Source: Thamnaconus septentrionalis | Taxonomy: Eukaryota; Chordata; Actinopteri; Tetraodontiformes; Monacanthidae | Direction of reading: 5' to 3' | NCBI GenBank assembly: GCA_009823395.1 | Contig: CM020510.1 | Coordinates: 17,030,273-17,094,272 of the forward strand | DNA: 64,000 nucleotides | In this document: positions 38,401 through 44,835 of the stretch, one piece after another | Layout: every line of letters starts with the position of its first letter | How positions within the stretch are numbered: position 1 is the stretch's first letter | The notes under the pieces: generated by a model | What the model was told of the DNA's origin: nothing | The model's input: only the letters and a program-made list of their open reading frames with translations | Databases searched by the model: none | Translations under genes and position numbers: made by a program

Positions 38401-39743
38401 TCTTGAAGACACAAAGTAAATCATTATTATTAAAAAAAAAAAAAGACTCATATTTAATTAGGTGTATACATTTGAGTTTTGAAAGCCAAATGTGTAGGAT
38501 ATGCAGAAATATATTGGAATAAAAAAACATCTAATCTAATTGAATCTATAATCTATTTAGTCATGCAGATCTGATGTAAATATATATCTATGTTTATCAT
38601 TTATGTTTCCAAAGGGCAGGCCAGCTATACAATAACCAAGAAGGTGGATTTGCGGGACTTGAAATTGTTTTACCGTGACAGTCACATCATGCACAAGAAA
38701 TATGTGAGCTCAAGTGCAATATCAGAAAACGAGGATTAATGAGAGAAGAGAAAAATGTCAGCAAAGAGGCGCTGAGGTCACTGACTCACCGTATTCATGG
38801 GGAAATGCCTTCTTTTCACCAGATGCAACTAAATCGTACAACCTCGCAAAAGGGAAAAAATAGTAAGATAGTTTTCTAGATATTCCTGAAGAGCTGATAG
38901 AATGAAAGCGCTTAGTGCCTAAGGTATTTGGTATTTTACCTTATATCCACAACTGATTGTTCAATGTAGAGTTATGACAGTAAAATACAGAAAAGTAAGA
39001 GCAGTGACTGGAAATGCGAGCCTGTGTTATTGTGATTTACCATTTATGGTTCCTATTATTTCAGGCAGCGTTGGATTTGTGTGATCCCAATCCCTGCCAG
39101 CAGGGTGCACCCTGCCACAGCGTGGGTGGTACATACATGTGTACTTGCCCTGAAGGTTATCAGGGTAATGAGTGCGTGAGCCTCAAAAGTCCCTGTACTG
39201 GTCAACACTGCTCAGGTAACGAGAGATTTGACTTTTTCTTTAATTGATCATTGTTTTCCAGATATTTCTTTCCAACGCCATTTTTCCCTCCTTCCGCATG
39301 CAGGCGCCATGTCCGACTCGACACACCGAGCGATCAGCTTCTACATCATCCTCGTCGGCACGGTGGCTTTGGTGGCCGTGTGCGGCTGTGCCGGTTGCAT
39401 CTTCGTCATCTCCCACTTCCATCGCAAGAGGAAAAAGCAGCAGGCTGTGCCGCAGGAAGAAGGCATCAACAACCAGAGGGAGATTGTCAACCTGATTCGA
39501 AACGTGGACCGTCCCACCCCCATCCAGCCCCCCTCCCCCTCGCTGGCGCACACCCCCGCCCCGCCGCCTGTACCGCCGCGATGCTACGAGGAGATCGAAC
39601 TCACCCTCCCGCCATCCCCAGCACCTTCACACCCGTCTCCAGCACTGAAGCCGGCCCACGGGCCCAAACTGGACATTTCTAATAGGGAGAGGGAAAAATT
39701 GAACAGTTTTCGCTATACAGAGAACCAAGAACTGGAAGCTTGA
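4293..39743 (+). CDS. Jagged-like (JAG2-class) Notch ligand, short form; 14 coding exons
   Basis: Single-pass membrane Notch ligand. Coding exons: 4293-4427, 8962-9300, 25294-25351, 28610-28858, 30327-30387, 30758-30888, 32765-32884, 33171-33284, 35901-36014, 37592-37705, 37846-37892, 38069-38245, 39065-39215, 39304-39743. Together they give 2,250 bases, 749 residues and a stop, with every junction in phase. Order: signal peptide (about 20-45), C2/MNNL (about 50-178), DSL (216-258), nine EGF repeats (about 262-590), a stub with two cysteines, TM helix (about 614-639) and a tail of about 110 residues. Jagged class is shown by [14 protein letters not shown] in the DSL, the DOS-type EGF1-2, and DLNYCG at EGF3. 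JAG2-like marks include DNDTT, LIERV and AVCKQGC. Canonical Jaggeds have 16 EGFs and a cysteine-rich domain and are about 1,200 residues; this one lacks EGF10-16 and that domain. The tail keeps an IRNxxRP motif seen in Jagged tails but does not end in a PDZ ligand. The frame is intact, so it is probably functional. Delta-type ligands are ruled out by the DSL and EGF sequences. Confidence 0.9.
5790..5996 (+). mobile_element. Dispersed fish retroelement-like repeat, copy 1
   Basis: It starts 'cttttatttgtacggcgcta', continues through 'gacagtggccaggaaaaa' and 'gggaagaaacctagagcag', and ends 'ctatgaccagttggggtgag'. I recognise this as a widespread fish interspersed repeat. It is non-coding. A second, shorter copy lies at 6461-6580. 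Confidence 0.65.
6016..6074. repeat. (GA)n microsatellite
   Basis: Nearly perfect GA dinucleotide run of about 58 bases just downstream of the dispersed repeat at 5790-5996. Expansion next to a retroelement tail is common. Confidence 0.9.
6461..6580 (+). mobile_element. Dispersed fish retroelement-like repeat, truncated copy 2
   Basis: It shares with 5790-5996 the 'acggcgctaaatcacatt' start, the 'tctcaa...gtgctttgtacaa'-type middle and the 'aaggtgcgacagtg' segment, then diverges. It is a 3'-truncated relative of copy 1 in the same orientation. Confidence 0.6.
7575..7733. repeat. (CA)n and (TG)n microsatellites about 90 bases apart
   Basis: A CA run (7575-7614) and a TG run (7705-7733) are complementary to each other and separated by about 90 bases of unique DNA. 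The pair can fold as an imperfect hairpin. Confidence 0.85.
8607..8787. repeat. Compound (AT)n / (TCTA)n microsatellite
   Basis: About 36 AT units are followed by 'atgtatatgtatgtat' and then about 13 TCTA units. It lies 175 bases before exon 2 of the Jagged-like gene. A perfect AT run of this length can extrude a cruciform. Confidence 0.95.
8962..9300 (+). CDS. Jagged-like exon 2: N-terminal C2/MNNL domain
   Basis: Exon of 113 codons, acceptor ...ccag at 8961, donor GTAAGT at 9301, phase 0 at both ends. It carries the Jagged N-terminal pattern [30 protein letters not shown], then [14 protein letters not shown] and [10 protein letters not shown]. In Jagged proteins this C2 domain binds lipids and helps contact Notch. 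A run of seven GGA glycine codons (9229-9249, residues about 135-141) lengthens the loop before the last strand. Confidence 0.93.
9229..9249 (+). repeat. In-frame (GGA)7 poly-glycine tract in exon 2
   Basis: Seven perfect GGA codons lie within the coding exon for the C2 domain. They fall in the loop that is naturally variable between Jagged paralogues, so the insertion is tolerable. Triplet repeats of this kind vary in length between individuals. Confidence 0.85.
10398..10443. repeat. (AC)n microsatellite
   Basis: About 23 perfect AC units in intron 2 of the Jagged-like gene. Confidence 0.95.
11008..11058. repeat. (TG)n microsatellite
   Basis: About 25 perfect TG units in intron 2 of the Jagged-like gene. 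Confidence 0.95.
12797..13533. mobile_element. Foldback (long inverted repeat) DNA element
   Basis: The left arm (12797-13164) reappears as its reverse complement in the right arm (13275-13533). Shared landmarks include 'acacaatacaactgccta', 'gcaaattcacaaacacaaac', 'acaaggtacaaaaagagga', 'gaagtgctccaaacct' and 'ctcaatggagagacacacag'. The left arm carries an extra A-rich insert of about 110 bases at roughly 12955-13065. The loop is about 110 bases. There is no coding capacity, so this is a non-autonomous foldback transposon or MITE whose mobilising family I cannot name. Confidence 0.8.
18362..18403. repeat. (TG)n microsatellite
   Basis: About 21 perfect TG units followed by a G-rich stretch (ggccggggggggttg). 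Confidence 0.93.
18560..19270. promoter_or_regulatory. Candidate conserved non-coding block in intron 2
   Basis: This repeat-free stretch has ordered AT-rich motifs: CTCAATTAG, TGCAATTATCC, CTTAATTAGCTAAC, TAGATAATTAAG and GATTTAATGG. The look is that of a vertebrate developmental enhancer, but conservation cannot be judged from one sequence. Confidence 0.25.
20360..20936. mobile_element. hAT-like non-autonomous element, copy 1
   Basis: It contains 'gtggcgggccaacatg', 'ccaaatttggcccgcgggcc' and ends with 'gagtttgacacct', the inverse of the CAGGNGTGTCAAACTC terminus common in fish hAT-type elements. The internal part matches the element at 58426-58800. No transposase frame is present. Confidence 0.65.
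21423..21562. mobile_element. Short palindromic MITE
   Basis: The left arm (21423-21477), from 'aaagagttcccgcacacgtg' to 'cgacgtttgggtac', is matched by the reverse complement of the right arm (21506-21562), from 'gtaccgaaaacgccgcaata' to 'gtgtgggaactcttt'. About 28 bases separate the arms. It would fold into a hairpin of about 55 base pairs and encodes nothing. Confidence 0.7.
22114..22150. repeat. (CA)n microsatellite
   Basis: About 18 perfect CA units in intron 2 of the Jagged-like gene. Confidence 0.93.
22880..23180. mobile_element. Probable DNA-transposon remnant with 'ataccgatgcc' repeats
   Basis: Repeated ATACC/GGTAT motifs ('caataccgatgccagtattgg', 'gccgatactg', 'cggtatcggtgagtac') resemble a non-autonomous element family frequent in fish. 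The left boundary is vague and the right one abuts the SINE at 23193. Confidence 0.4.
23193..23470 (-). mobile_element. tRNA-derived SINE
   Basis: Read on the minus strand, the element starts with a tRNA-like head: A box TGGCTCAGGTGG (23451-23462) and B box GGTTCAAATCC (23404-23414). A tRNA-unrelated body and a tail with 'gcgctatataagtgcagttc' follow. The spacing of the boxes is that of an RNA polymerase III promoter. The cloverleaf is incomplete, so this is a SINE and not a tRNA gene. Confidence 0.75.
24424..24464. repeat. (AAAT)n microsatellite
   Basis: About ten TAAA units in intron 2 of the Jagged-like gene. Confidence 0.9.
25294..25351 (+). CDS. Jagged-like exon 3: end of C2 domain
   Basis: Short exon of 58 bases between an acceptor ...ttcacag and donor GTACAG, entered in phase 0 and left in phase 1. 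It encodes [19 protein letters not shown], matching the conserved Jagged strand after the AWP motif. The DNDTT segment is closer to JAG2 than to JAG1. Confidence 0.9.
25352..28609. other. Intron 3 of the Jagged-like gene
   Basis: No exon is seen. It has a (GAA)n run of about 60 bases (26360-26419) fused to a 'cctttattgatcccacagtagg' LINE-type 3' tail (to about 26470), plus short CA runs near 27790 and 27955. The rest is unremarkable. Confidence 0.7.
26360..26470. repeat. (GAA)n run joined to a LINE-type tail fragment
   Basis: About 20 GAA units run directly into 'tttattgatcccacagtagg...cagcagcaaaactgcat'. That is a 3' end motif I recognise from common fish LINE-related repeats; a relative is at 60485-60560. 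Long GAA runs can form triplex DNA. Confidence 0.65.
28610..28858 (+). CDS. Jagged-like exon 4: DSL domain
   Basis: It encodes LIERV, NPGEQWQ and the whole DSL domain: six cysteines from RFRC to GPEC, with [17 protein letters not shown] in the middle. The DSL domain is the main Notch-binding module. The DFFG phenylalanines of the receptor-contact loop are kept. Acceptor ...ccctcag, donor GTAACA, phase 1 in and out. Confidence 0.95.
28859..30326. other. Intron 4 of the Jagged-like gene
   Basis: 1.5 kb of AT-rich DNA between the DSL and EGF1 exons. I see no exon, repeat family or RNA gene in it. Confidence 0.6.
30327..30387 (+). CDS. Jagged-like exon 5: first half of EGF1
   Basis: This 61-base exon encodes [20 protein letters not shown]. 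It is followed by donor GTGAGT at 30388, phase 2. EGF1 with EGF2 forms the DOS motif that Jagged and some Delta ligands use together with DSL. Confidence 0.92.
30758..30888 (+). CDS. Jagged-like exon 6: rest of EGF1 and EGF2 (DOS motif)
   Basis: It encodes [14 protein letters not shown], then [15 protein letters not shown] and NWGGLLCDK. This is the tightly conserved DOS pair of Jagged proteins. Acceptor ...cctcag at 30757; exon end in phase 1 before GTCAGG. Confidence 0.94.
30889..32764. other. Intron 6 of the Jagged-like gene
   Basis: The part 31235-31745 has 'gattaattgcagat', 'gttaactgagattaat' and 'gcgattaatgcgttaacg' motifs typical of a fish hAT-like element remnant. (TG)n lies at 32366-32411. 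No exon is visible. Confidence 0.55.
32366..32411. repeat. (TG)n microsatellite
   Basis: About 22 TG units in intron 6 of the Jagged-like gene. Confidence 0.93.
32765..32884 (+). CDS. Jagged-like exon 7: EGF3
   Basis: One whole EGF repeat of 40 codons, beginning [17 protein letters not shown]. The D-L-N start gives a calcium-binding type repeat. Phase 1 at both ends. Acceptor ...ctccag, donor GTAACC. Confidence 0.95.
33171..33284 (+). CDS. Jagged-like exon 8: EGF4
   Basis: One EGF repeat ([16 protein letters not shown] ... RDWTGHIC), equivalent to the EHAC repeat that is EGF4 in JAG1 and JAG2. Six cysteines are present. Phase 1 in and out. The downstream donor GTGACT is weak. Confidence 0.93.
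33285..35900. other. Intron 8 of the Jagged-like gene
   Basis: It holds a short CA run (33312-33340), a (TCTG/TCCG)n tract at about 35140-35184 and several A-runs. No exon with EGF cysteines is visible. Confidence 0.6.
35901..36014 (+). CDS. Jagged-like exon 9: EGF5
   Basis: One EGF repeat beginning [16 protein letters not shown] and ending GRTCQL. It lacks the D-x-D/E calcium-binding start found at this position in most Jaggeds. Phase 1 in and out, acceptor ...gtctcag, donor GTCAGT. Confidence 0.92.
36015..37591. other. Intron 9 of the Jagged-like gene
   Basis: 1.6 kb without a recognisable exon or repeat family. A TGTGGGAA (RBPJ-type) match occurs near 37044 but may be chance. Confidence 0.55.
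37592..37705 (+). CDS. Jagged-like exon 10: EGF6
   Basis: Calcium-binding EGF starting DTDECES, followed by [21 protein letters not shown]. It is nearly identical to the CLPGWMGQ repeat that is EGF6 in JAG1. Phase 1 in and out. Acceptor ...ctctctag, donor GTGAGT. Confidence 0.95.
37846..37892 (+). CDS. Jagged-like exon 11: first part of EGF7
   Basis: Small exon of 47 bases coding for [15 protein letters not shown]. The short first loop (CQGLC) matches the shortened EGF7 of Jagged proteins. It is entered in phase 1 and left in phase 0 (GTAAGA). Confidence 0.9.
38069..38245 (+). CDS. Jagged-like exon 12: end of EGF7 and EGF8
   Basis: It encodes [14 protein letters not shown], then a full EGF from LSPCDSAPC to GVFCE. 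In canonical Jagged genes one exon also spans these two modules. Phase 0 in and out; acceptor ...cgtgcag, donor GTAGGG. Confidence 0.93.
38246..39064. other. Intron 12 of the Jagged-like gene
   Basis: AT-rich, with no exon, repeat or RNA gene seen. Confidence 0.6.
39065..39215 (+). CDS. Jagged-like exon 13: EGF9 and EGF10 stub
   Basis: It encodes [15 protein letters not shown] to EGYQGNEC, a complete EGF9, then [12 protein letters not shown], which is the start of EGF10 with only two cysteines. In full-length Jagged genes the next exon completes EGF10. Here the next exon is the membrane exon. It ends in phase 1 at GTAACG. Confidence 0.93.
39304..39743 (+). CDS. Jagged-like exon 14: transmembrane helix and cytoplasmic tail
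   Basis: After [10 protein letters not shown] comes a hydrophobic helix (about 26 residues, containing VGTVALVAV and four glycines), a basic stop-transfer HRKRKK, and a proline-rich tail to the stop at 39741-39743. [16 protein letters not shown] resembles the juxtamembrane tail of JAG1/JAG2. Several lysines could be ubiquitinated by Mindbomb/Neuralized, as ligand endocytosis requires. The C terminus NQELEA is not a PDZ ligand. Acceptor ...catgcag. Confidence 0.93.
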
Positions 39744-40465
39744 CCTTTGAACTGTGGGGTCACTGAGGAATCTGTGTCCTTTGCACTTGTCCTGGTCACA
39801 GGGACCTGTTTCTTGCTTCTTGCACTGTTGCAGTCATGAAAACAGGGCGACCAGGCGACACCTGAGGAGCAATGGCTAAGTTTAAAAAAAAGAAAAAGGA
39901 AAAGGAAAAAAACGTCTTACTTTGTTGTTTCTTCTGAACTCATTTTGGCAGTCGTCAGAAACTAAACATCTTCACAATGCCATCTGGTGCTTGAACCTCC
40001 TTTTTAGTTTGGAAGCAAACTTGGAGAAACTGGATGATTGGACCGTTATTTTACATGTGGTGTGTTCCTGTCCCTGGTTGTGAAACAAAGAATGTGCATT
40101 CTGAGTATACATGTGAGAGAAAAAAAAAGGACTGGAGCAGTTTACGTTAAGCTGGCGCAAAGCATATACGTCTGCTCCGAAGGCTGGAAAGCCATTTAAG
40201 AACTTTTTTTAAAAAAAAAATCAACACTGTTGCCTGTATTGTCTCTTTAATCTTACCGTTTGTCAGAGATGTATGATTTTTTTTCATACCTGTGTGTAAA
40301 ATAGCTTTTTTTGTACATGAATATATTGTACATATTGATGCCCTTTTGTACTGTGGTTTGGTCTGAGAATATCACCGTATCTCTTTGCTCTGTTTGCCCC
40401 TGTTCACTTTCCATTTGGAGCATTCAGTACATGTGCATTGTAATAAAAGTGCATTTAACAACTAT
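39744..40465 (+). other. 3' UTR of the Jagged-like gene
   Basis: This non-coding stretch after the stop codon runs to a canonical AATAAA at 40442-40447. A Pumilio-type TGTACATA lies at 40327-40334. A/T runs are frequent. The cleavage site is inferred to be about 15-25 bases after the AATAAA. Confidence 0.6.
40442..40447 (+). terminator. Polyadenylation signal of the Jagged-like gene
   Basis: Canonical AATAAA, about 700 bases after the stop codon. Earlier AT-rich runs lack this hexamer in good context, so this is the likely main signal. Confidence 0.65.
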
Positions 40466-41800
40466 TGCATATTTACTTCTCAACTGTGCTCACCTTGAGT
40501 CACTGACTCAGGAAAGTATCTGGTTTGTGGGTTTTCTTTATTTCCCTTGTCTATGTTGGAGAGCTGTCAATACTGTTGTGTAAAGTCAGGGTTGTGAGGT
40601 TGTGCTTAAAGTTAAAAAAAACAATTAGATGGGATTACTAATGAGGTAGAAACCACAGCACACATTTTTAACAGTCCACTAATTAAAACAAATATATCTA
40701 GAGAAAAGACAACATTGCAGATTAATTGATATAAAGTTACTTCCAACCAAATAATTGTCTTTCCAACAGGGCTTTTTGCATACTGCAACTGTCTACTTTA
40801 CTTAAAGATATGTTAACTTCTTCTAATGAATTCTTTTCAGAATCCCAGTGTTCTTCTTCCAGTGTTTTTGTTTCGTTTTGTAATTTAATAACAGACTACA
40901 AGATTTAGATTAGGTCAGTGGGACAGAGTGATCCCAGGGTTGCAGTAGTGACAGTTACTGGGCAAGTGGATGTGACAAATGTGATCTATGGCCTTAACAG
41001 TCAACAACAGGCTGAAGATGAACACAGGCTTCCTGCTGCTTTCCAGGCCAGGAAGATATGAAGGAAACAGAGGGTAGATACACACTCACACACCACTTAT
41101 GAGAGCCTCTTTACACCTGCAGTCTAGTCAGGAATATTAGACTACAGTTTGATTTAAAAATGGGTTTTCGTTCATCATTTGCAATATCTAGGCCCATTGT
41201 GAAGTGTTTCATCTAATCTAAACTGTTGTGTATCTGTTTCAACACTGGCAGTTGCAGCGTTTGATGGTTACAGCTAAAACTATGCTATTCTTATGAACTT
41301 AACACTCAGGAAATGGAATTTGGAACATTAAGGTTTGTTGAAAACTGTTTTTGTTAAAAAGAAAAAAAGTAACTCACTTAAACCTTTCAATTATGGTTTC
41401 CATTTGACTTCGCAAAATGAACGCAGGTGGGCGCCAATCTTCGGTCTTGCAGAGACACCTTGTGGCCACAGTTGTCTATTCCACACGATGCACACAGCGA
41501 AGAACATTCTTTTTTGCTTTTCTTATATTATGTTCACACACTTATCCAGATTGAAAGCCGTAGAAGCGGTCTGCTTGTCATGGGATCGAATCCCAACAAC
41601 GTCACAAAAAAATAATTTGTTAAAGTTAAAACTGAAAAATAAACTTTTGTTAGATGACAAGCCAAATTAGAATTTGGTTTGATAACAAATTTTGATCAAA
41701 ACATGACATCACACTGACTCTGGTGTTCTCCTCGCATCTTCACATTACCCATTAGTGACCATTGTGTGTTCACAGCGTATAAATTAGCTTTAAAACCAGT
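40466..41800. other. Intergenic DNA between the Jagged-like gene and clasrp
   Basis: AT-rich DNA with no recognisable gene. A 'gggatcgaatccca' stem near 41582-41595 looks like a tRNA T-arm but has no other tRNA parts around it. Confidence 0.6.
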
Positions 41801-42996
41801 TGGAAGTCAAACATTGCAATATTGACAGTCTCTCCGGTGTGCAGCGCTCCGTGAGGCCAATCTCGGTACTACACACACAGCCCCGAGACAATTTGAAACC
41901 GGAGGAGGCGGGTGTCGTTACGGCTGCACCATCGTGTTCGGCTAACAGAAAACAACCCAAGTGTGTGTTGGTGGACAGTAAAACAGGTACACTATCTAAT
42001 TTGCACCTGATCTATTGCGCAGTGATATTCGTTCGTCTTGCATTTACGAGACTGAGACACTCGCGTACTACTTCACGTGAAGCATGCCCGTTTAACAGAG
42101 CTAGCTTAGCCACTTTGTGGTCTCTTGCTAACAGCCGTGAAGGCCGAAACAACATGCGTATCTAGGCCCATGTGAGTCCAAACAGGCAATACTTCAACGT
42201 GAAAATATTTTTTGTAAAAAAATTATGAAGCTAACTCAATGGGGGTACACAATTAGAACGATAGTAAAGAAGGCAATTGACATCTCGGTGTAACGTGTTC
42301 GAGCAATTAATTAGCATTAGCGCACAGGGGTTGACGGTAGCTGGGTTAATCCAGGTAGTTCACTGATTGACATAACTTGACTAACCTCCTAAGAATAGAA
42401 TAGAGCTTTAAATTTAAAGAATAGTTATTTGACTTGCCACTGGTACCCATTGTTATGGGTTGCTGTATTTAAAAAAAAAAAAAAAAATCAGTATCCCACA
42501 TTCTAGATTATTAATAACGTAGACACTTCATGAAGGGAGTGTGTAGATAACAATGATGTCGTGTCGTTTCTGGGAGCAAAATCCAATGCTACGTCAGTTG
42601 TGTCATTAACTTTCCTTTTCCAAAACAATACAGTTAAAAACATCTGCTGCTTGGATTTTCGTGTGCCGTTAGTAGGAGTGTATCTTGGCCATATTTGCTT
42701 ACATGCTTCTTTGGTGCACTAATTGTGTTGTAATTTCAGCAGCTCCAGGAAGTTTCTCTTAAGAGTATTCCAAGAAGAGGCATGGCAGTCAGCATTCTGC
42801 AAAGTTTGCTCTGTGACAAATGTCCAGGCTTAATGTCACACAGTATTTTGTGACTGATTTAGTTTTTATATTAATATCCACATTGTAAGGTGCTGACAGT
42901 TATGAGCGCCTCTCTTTTTCCTTTCTGCAACATCCTCCTAGTTATCGAGAATTGAATTTCTTCCCTCCTGTCTCTTCTATTCTTGCCCGTTTACAG
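41800..42996 (+). promoter_or_regulatory. clasrp: Probable clasrp promoter, non-coding first exon and first intron
   Basis: The first coding exon of clasrp begins with a splice acceptor (...gtttacag, ending 42996), so at least one untranslated exon lies upstream. A CpG-containing block at about 41830-42120 is the best candidate, with a possible donor 'aaacag|gtacac' at 41987. The exact exon is not provable from sequence alone. Confidence 0.35.
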
Positions 42997-43037
42997 CAGC
43001 CGTGCCTCGCCGAGCCCCCACCCCCAGCGGAGCTGTC

Positions 43038-44210
43038 ATGTGGCAGGAGGCCCGCAAGCATGAGCGCAAGCTCCGTGGCATGATGGTGGATTACAAACGC
43101 CGAGGCGAACGCCGGCGAGAGTACTATGAGAAGATAGTAAGACTTTCCCGTTTAATGTCTACTCTACTGCATGAGGGCGAGTCGCTTACCTGTCATTTCA
43201 GCTGGCAGTCTTTTATTAAAGAAGATAACACTTAGAGGTTGAAGTGAAAGCAGATGTGTGGCCAGGATGAATGATATTTCTGTTTGATAGGAAGAAAGGA
43301 ACCTGCAGATGGTAGGCTTGCTAACGACGTATATTACGCTACTGTGTGTGATATGAAATCAAATCTCGCTCTGCATTCTTCAAGATGAGAGATAGCAATC
43401 TGCATCTGCAAAACATCTGGAAGATTAATTTTCTATATATGTCTTAAAGATGCGATTATGTTCACAAAAAAACCCTCGTATCAGAGTTATATGTATGTAC
43501 GGAGCTGAAAGAAATCGATCATTACATTCATGTTTGGAACATTTCCTTCATTTCAACGCTGTACAGGCTGTTAAGAGACTATTTTTTACAAACACCTCTG
43601 TTGTAAGAAAGAACCTTGAAAAAAAAAAAAAAAAAATTTTCCCCAGCCGTTTCTTTATCTATGTGCAGTGATCTGTACATCTGTGCTGACTTGGTATTTC
43701 CTGGACAGACCTGTTGTCACACTTGATATTCTCTCTATATAAAGCTACTTCAAATGTCATCTTTCCCTGACACTAGCGATCATCTCATTTCCTGTTAGGT
43801 ACCAACTTTTACATGGCTTTAATTCTGTTTCTTGCCCAAAAAAAGTGACTTGTAAAAGCTGGTGCAATATCAGATCTTTTCTATATTTGTCCAGCTCCTA
43901 CTGAGAACCTTCTCACTCTGTCTTGTCAGAAAAAAGACCCAGCTCAGTTTCTGCAGGTCCATGGCAGAGCCTACAAGATCCATCTGGATCCAGCCGTTGC
44001 GCTGGCCGCAGAGAGCCCCATTAACATGTGAGGAGAGAGCACAAACGACATGAAGCGCACTTCATTGTGCACAATCCTGATGAGACTTGACTGTTGCTCT
44101 GTTTGAAGGATGCCATGGCAGGGAGATGCCAACAACATGATCGACAGGTTTGACGTGAGAGCTCACCTGGACTACATCCCCACCTACACCCCACCACTGC
44201 TGTCCACATC
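43038..44210 (+). CDS. clasrp: clasrp coding exons 1-3: N-terminal splicing-regulator domain
   Basis: Exons 43038-43136, 43930-44027 and 44109-44210 encode residues 1-100. MWQEARKHERKLRGMMVDYK, then DPAQFLQVHGRAYKIHLDP and MPWQGDANNMIDRFDVRAHLD are near-identical to vertebrate CLASRP and belong to the DRY_EERY family fold. The start is ATG 43038, the first ATG of the exon in frame. Confidence 0.95.
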
Positions 44211-44802
44211 GTAAGTCCTGAACCACCCCGCATTTAACACTGCGCTCAGTCTGCTAGGACGATGCTTTGTCGGGTTTCTTTCTATTTTACACAACTATAG
44301 TGCACTGAGGTAACTACATATTTCTCTCATGTTTTTTTCCTGGAGAGATAGGAGAGGAGAATAGTGTTTCAACTTTTATTTACTTTATATTGCACTTGTA
44401 CATGTAATGACTTGTTGCAAAGATCTATTGTAACCAATAAGATTCTTTTCAGAAAATGTTTTACTTAAATTGATTGAACTGTGCCACTCACCATTCAGCC
44501 CATCAAGGCTGTCAGTGTCGATTTAAACATTTCTACCATTTCTTATGATGCATCATTGCTTTGTTTGTACTTCTGGTGTGTCATTTGAATCCTGTACCTT
44601 GTTGTCTTGGCCTTCCTTTCTAGCAGTTCAGAATTAATTGTGAAGTTAGAGACGCTTTAAATTCTGAGACTCAACTGAAATCTGTGGTGGGAAAAGTAAA
44701 TGGCAACCCTGACAAACAGTCTCTCTCTCTCTGTGTGTCTCTCTCTCTGTCTCTTCCTCTTCCCCTCTCTGTCTCTCTCTCTCTCTCTGTCTCTTCCTCT
44801 TC

Positions 44803-44835
<33 letters not shown>

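Noticed and set aside
39216..39303. Hidden EGF or cysteine-rich exon between EGF9 and the TM exon
   Set aside because: Only 88 bases, with good donor and acceptor at the ends and no cysteine-rich frame. Therefore treated as one short intron.
28610..39743. Delta-like (DLL) identity for the ligand, suggested by its short ectodomain
   Set aside because: DSL ([14 protein letters not shown]), EGF1-3 and the EHAC and CLPGWMGQ repeats are Jagged-type, and exon boundaries match Jagged modules.
41582..41595. Isolated T-arm-like hairpin 'gggatcgaatccca'
   Set aside because: No D-arm, anticodon arm or acceptor stem nearby.
41800..42165. 121-codon open frame, + strand, upstream of clasrp
   Set aside because: No similarity to any protein I know. 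It overlaps the probable non-coding first exon and promoter of clasrp.
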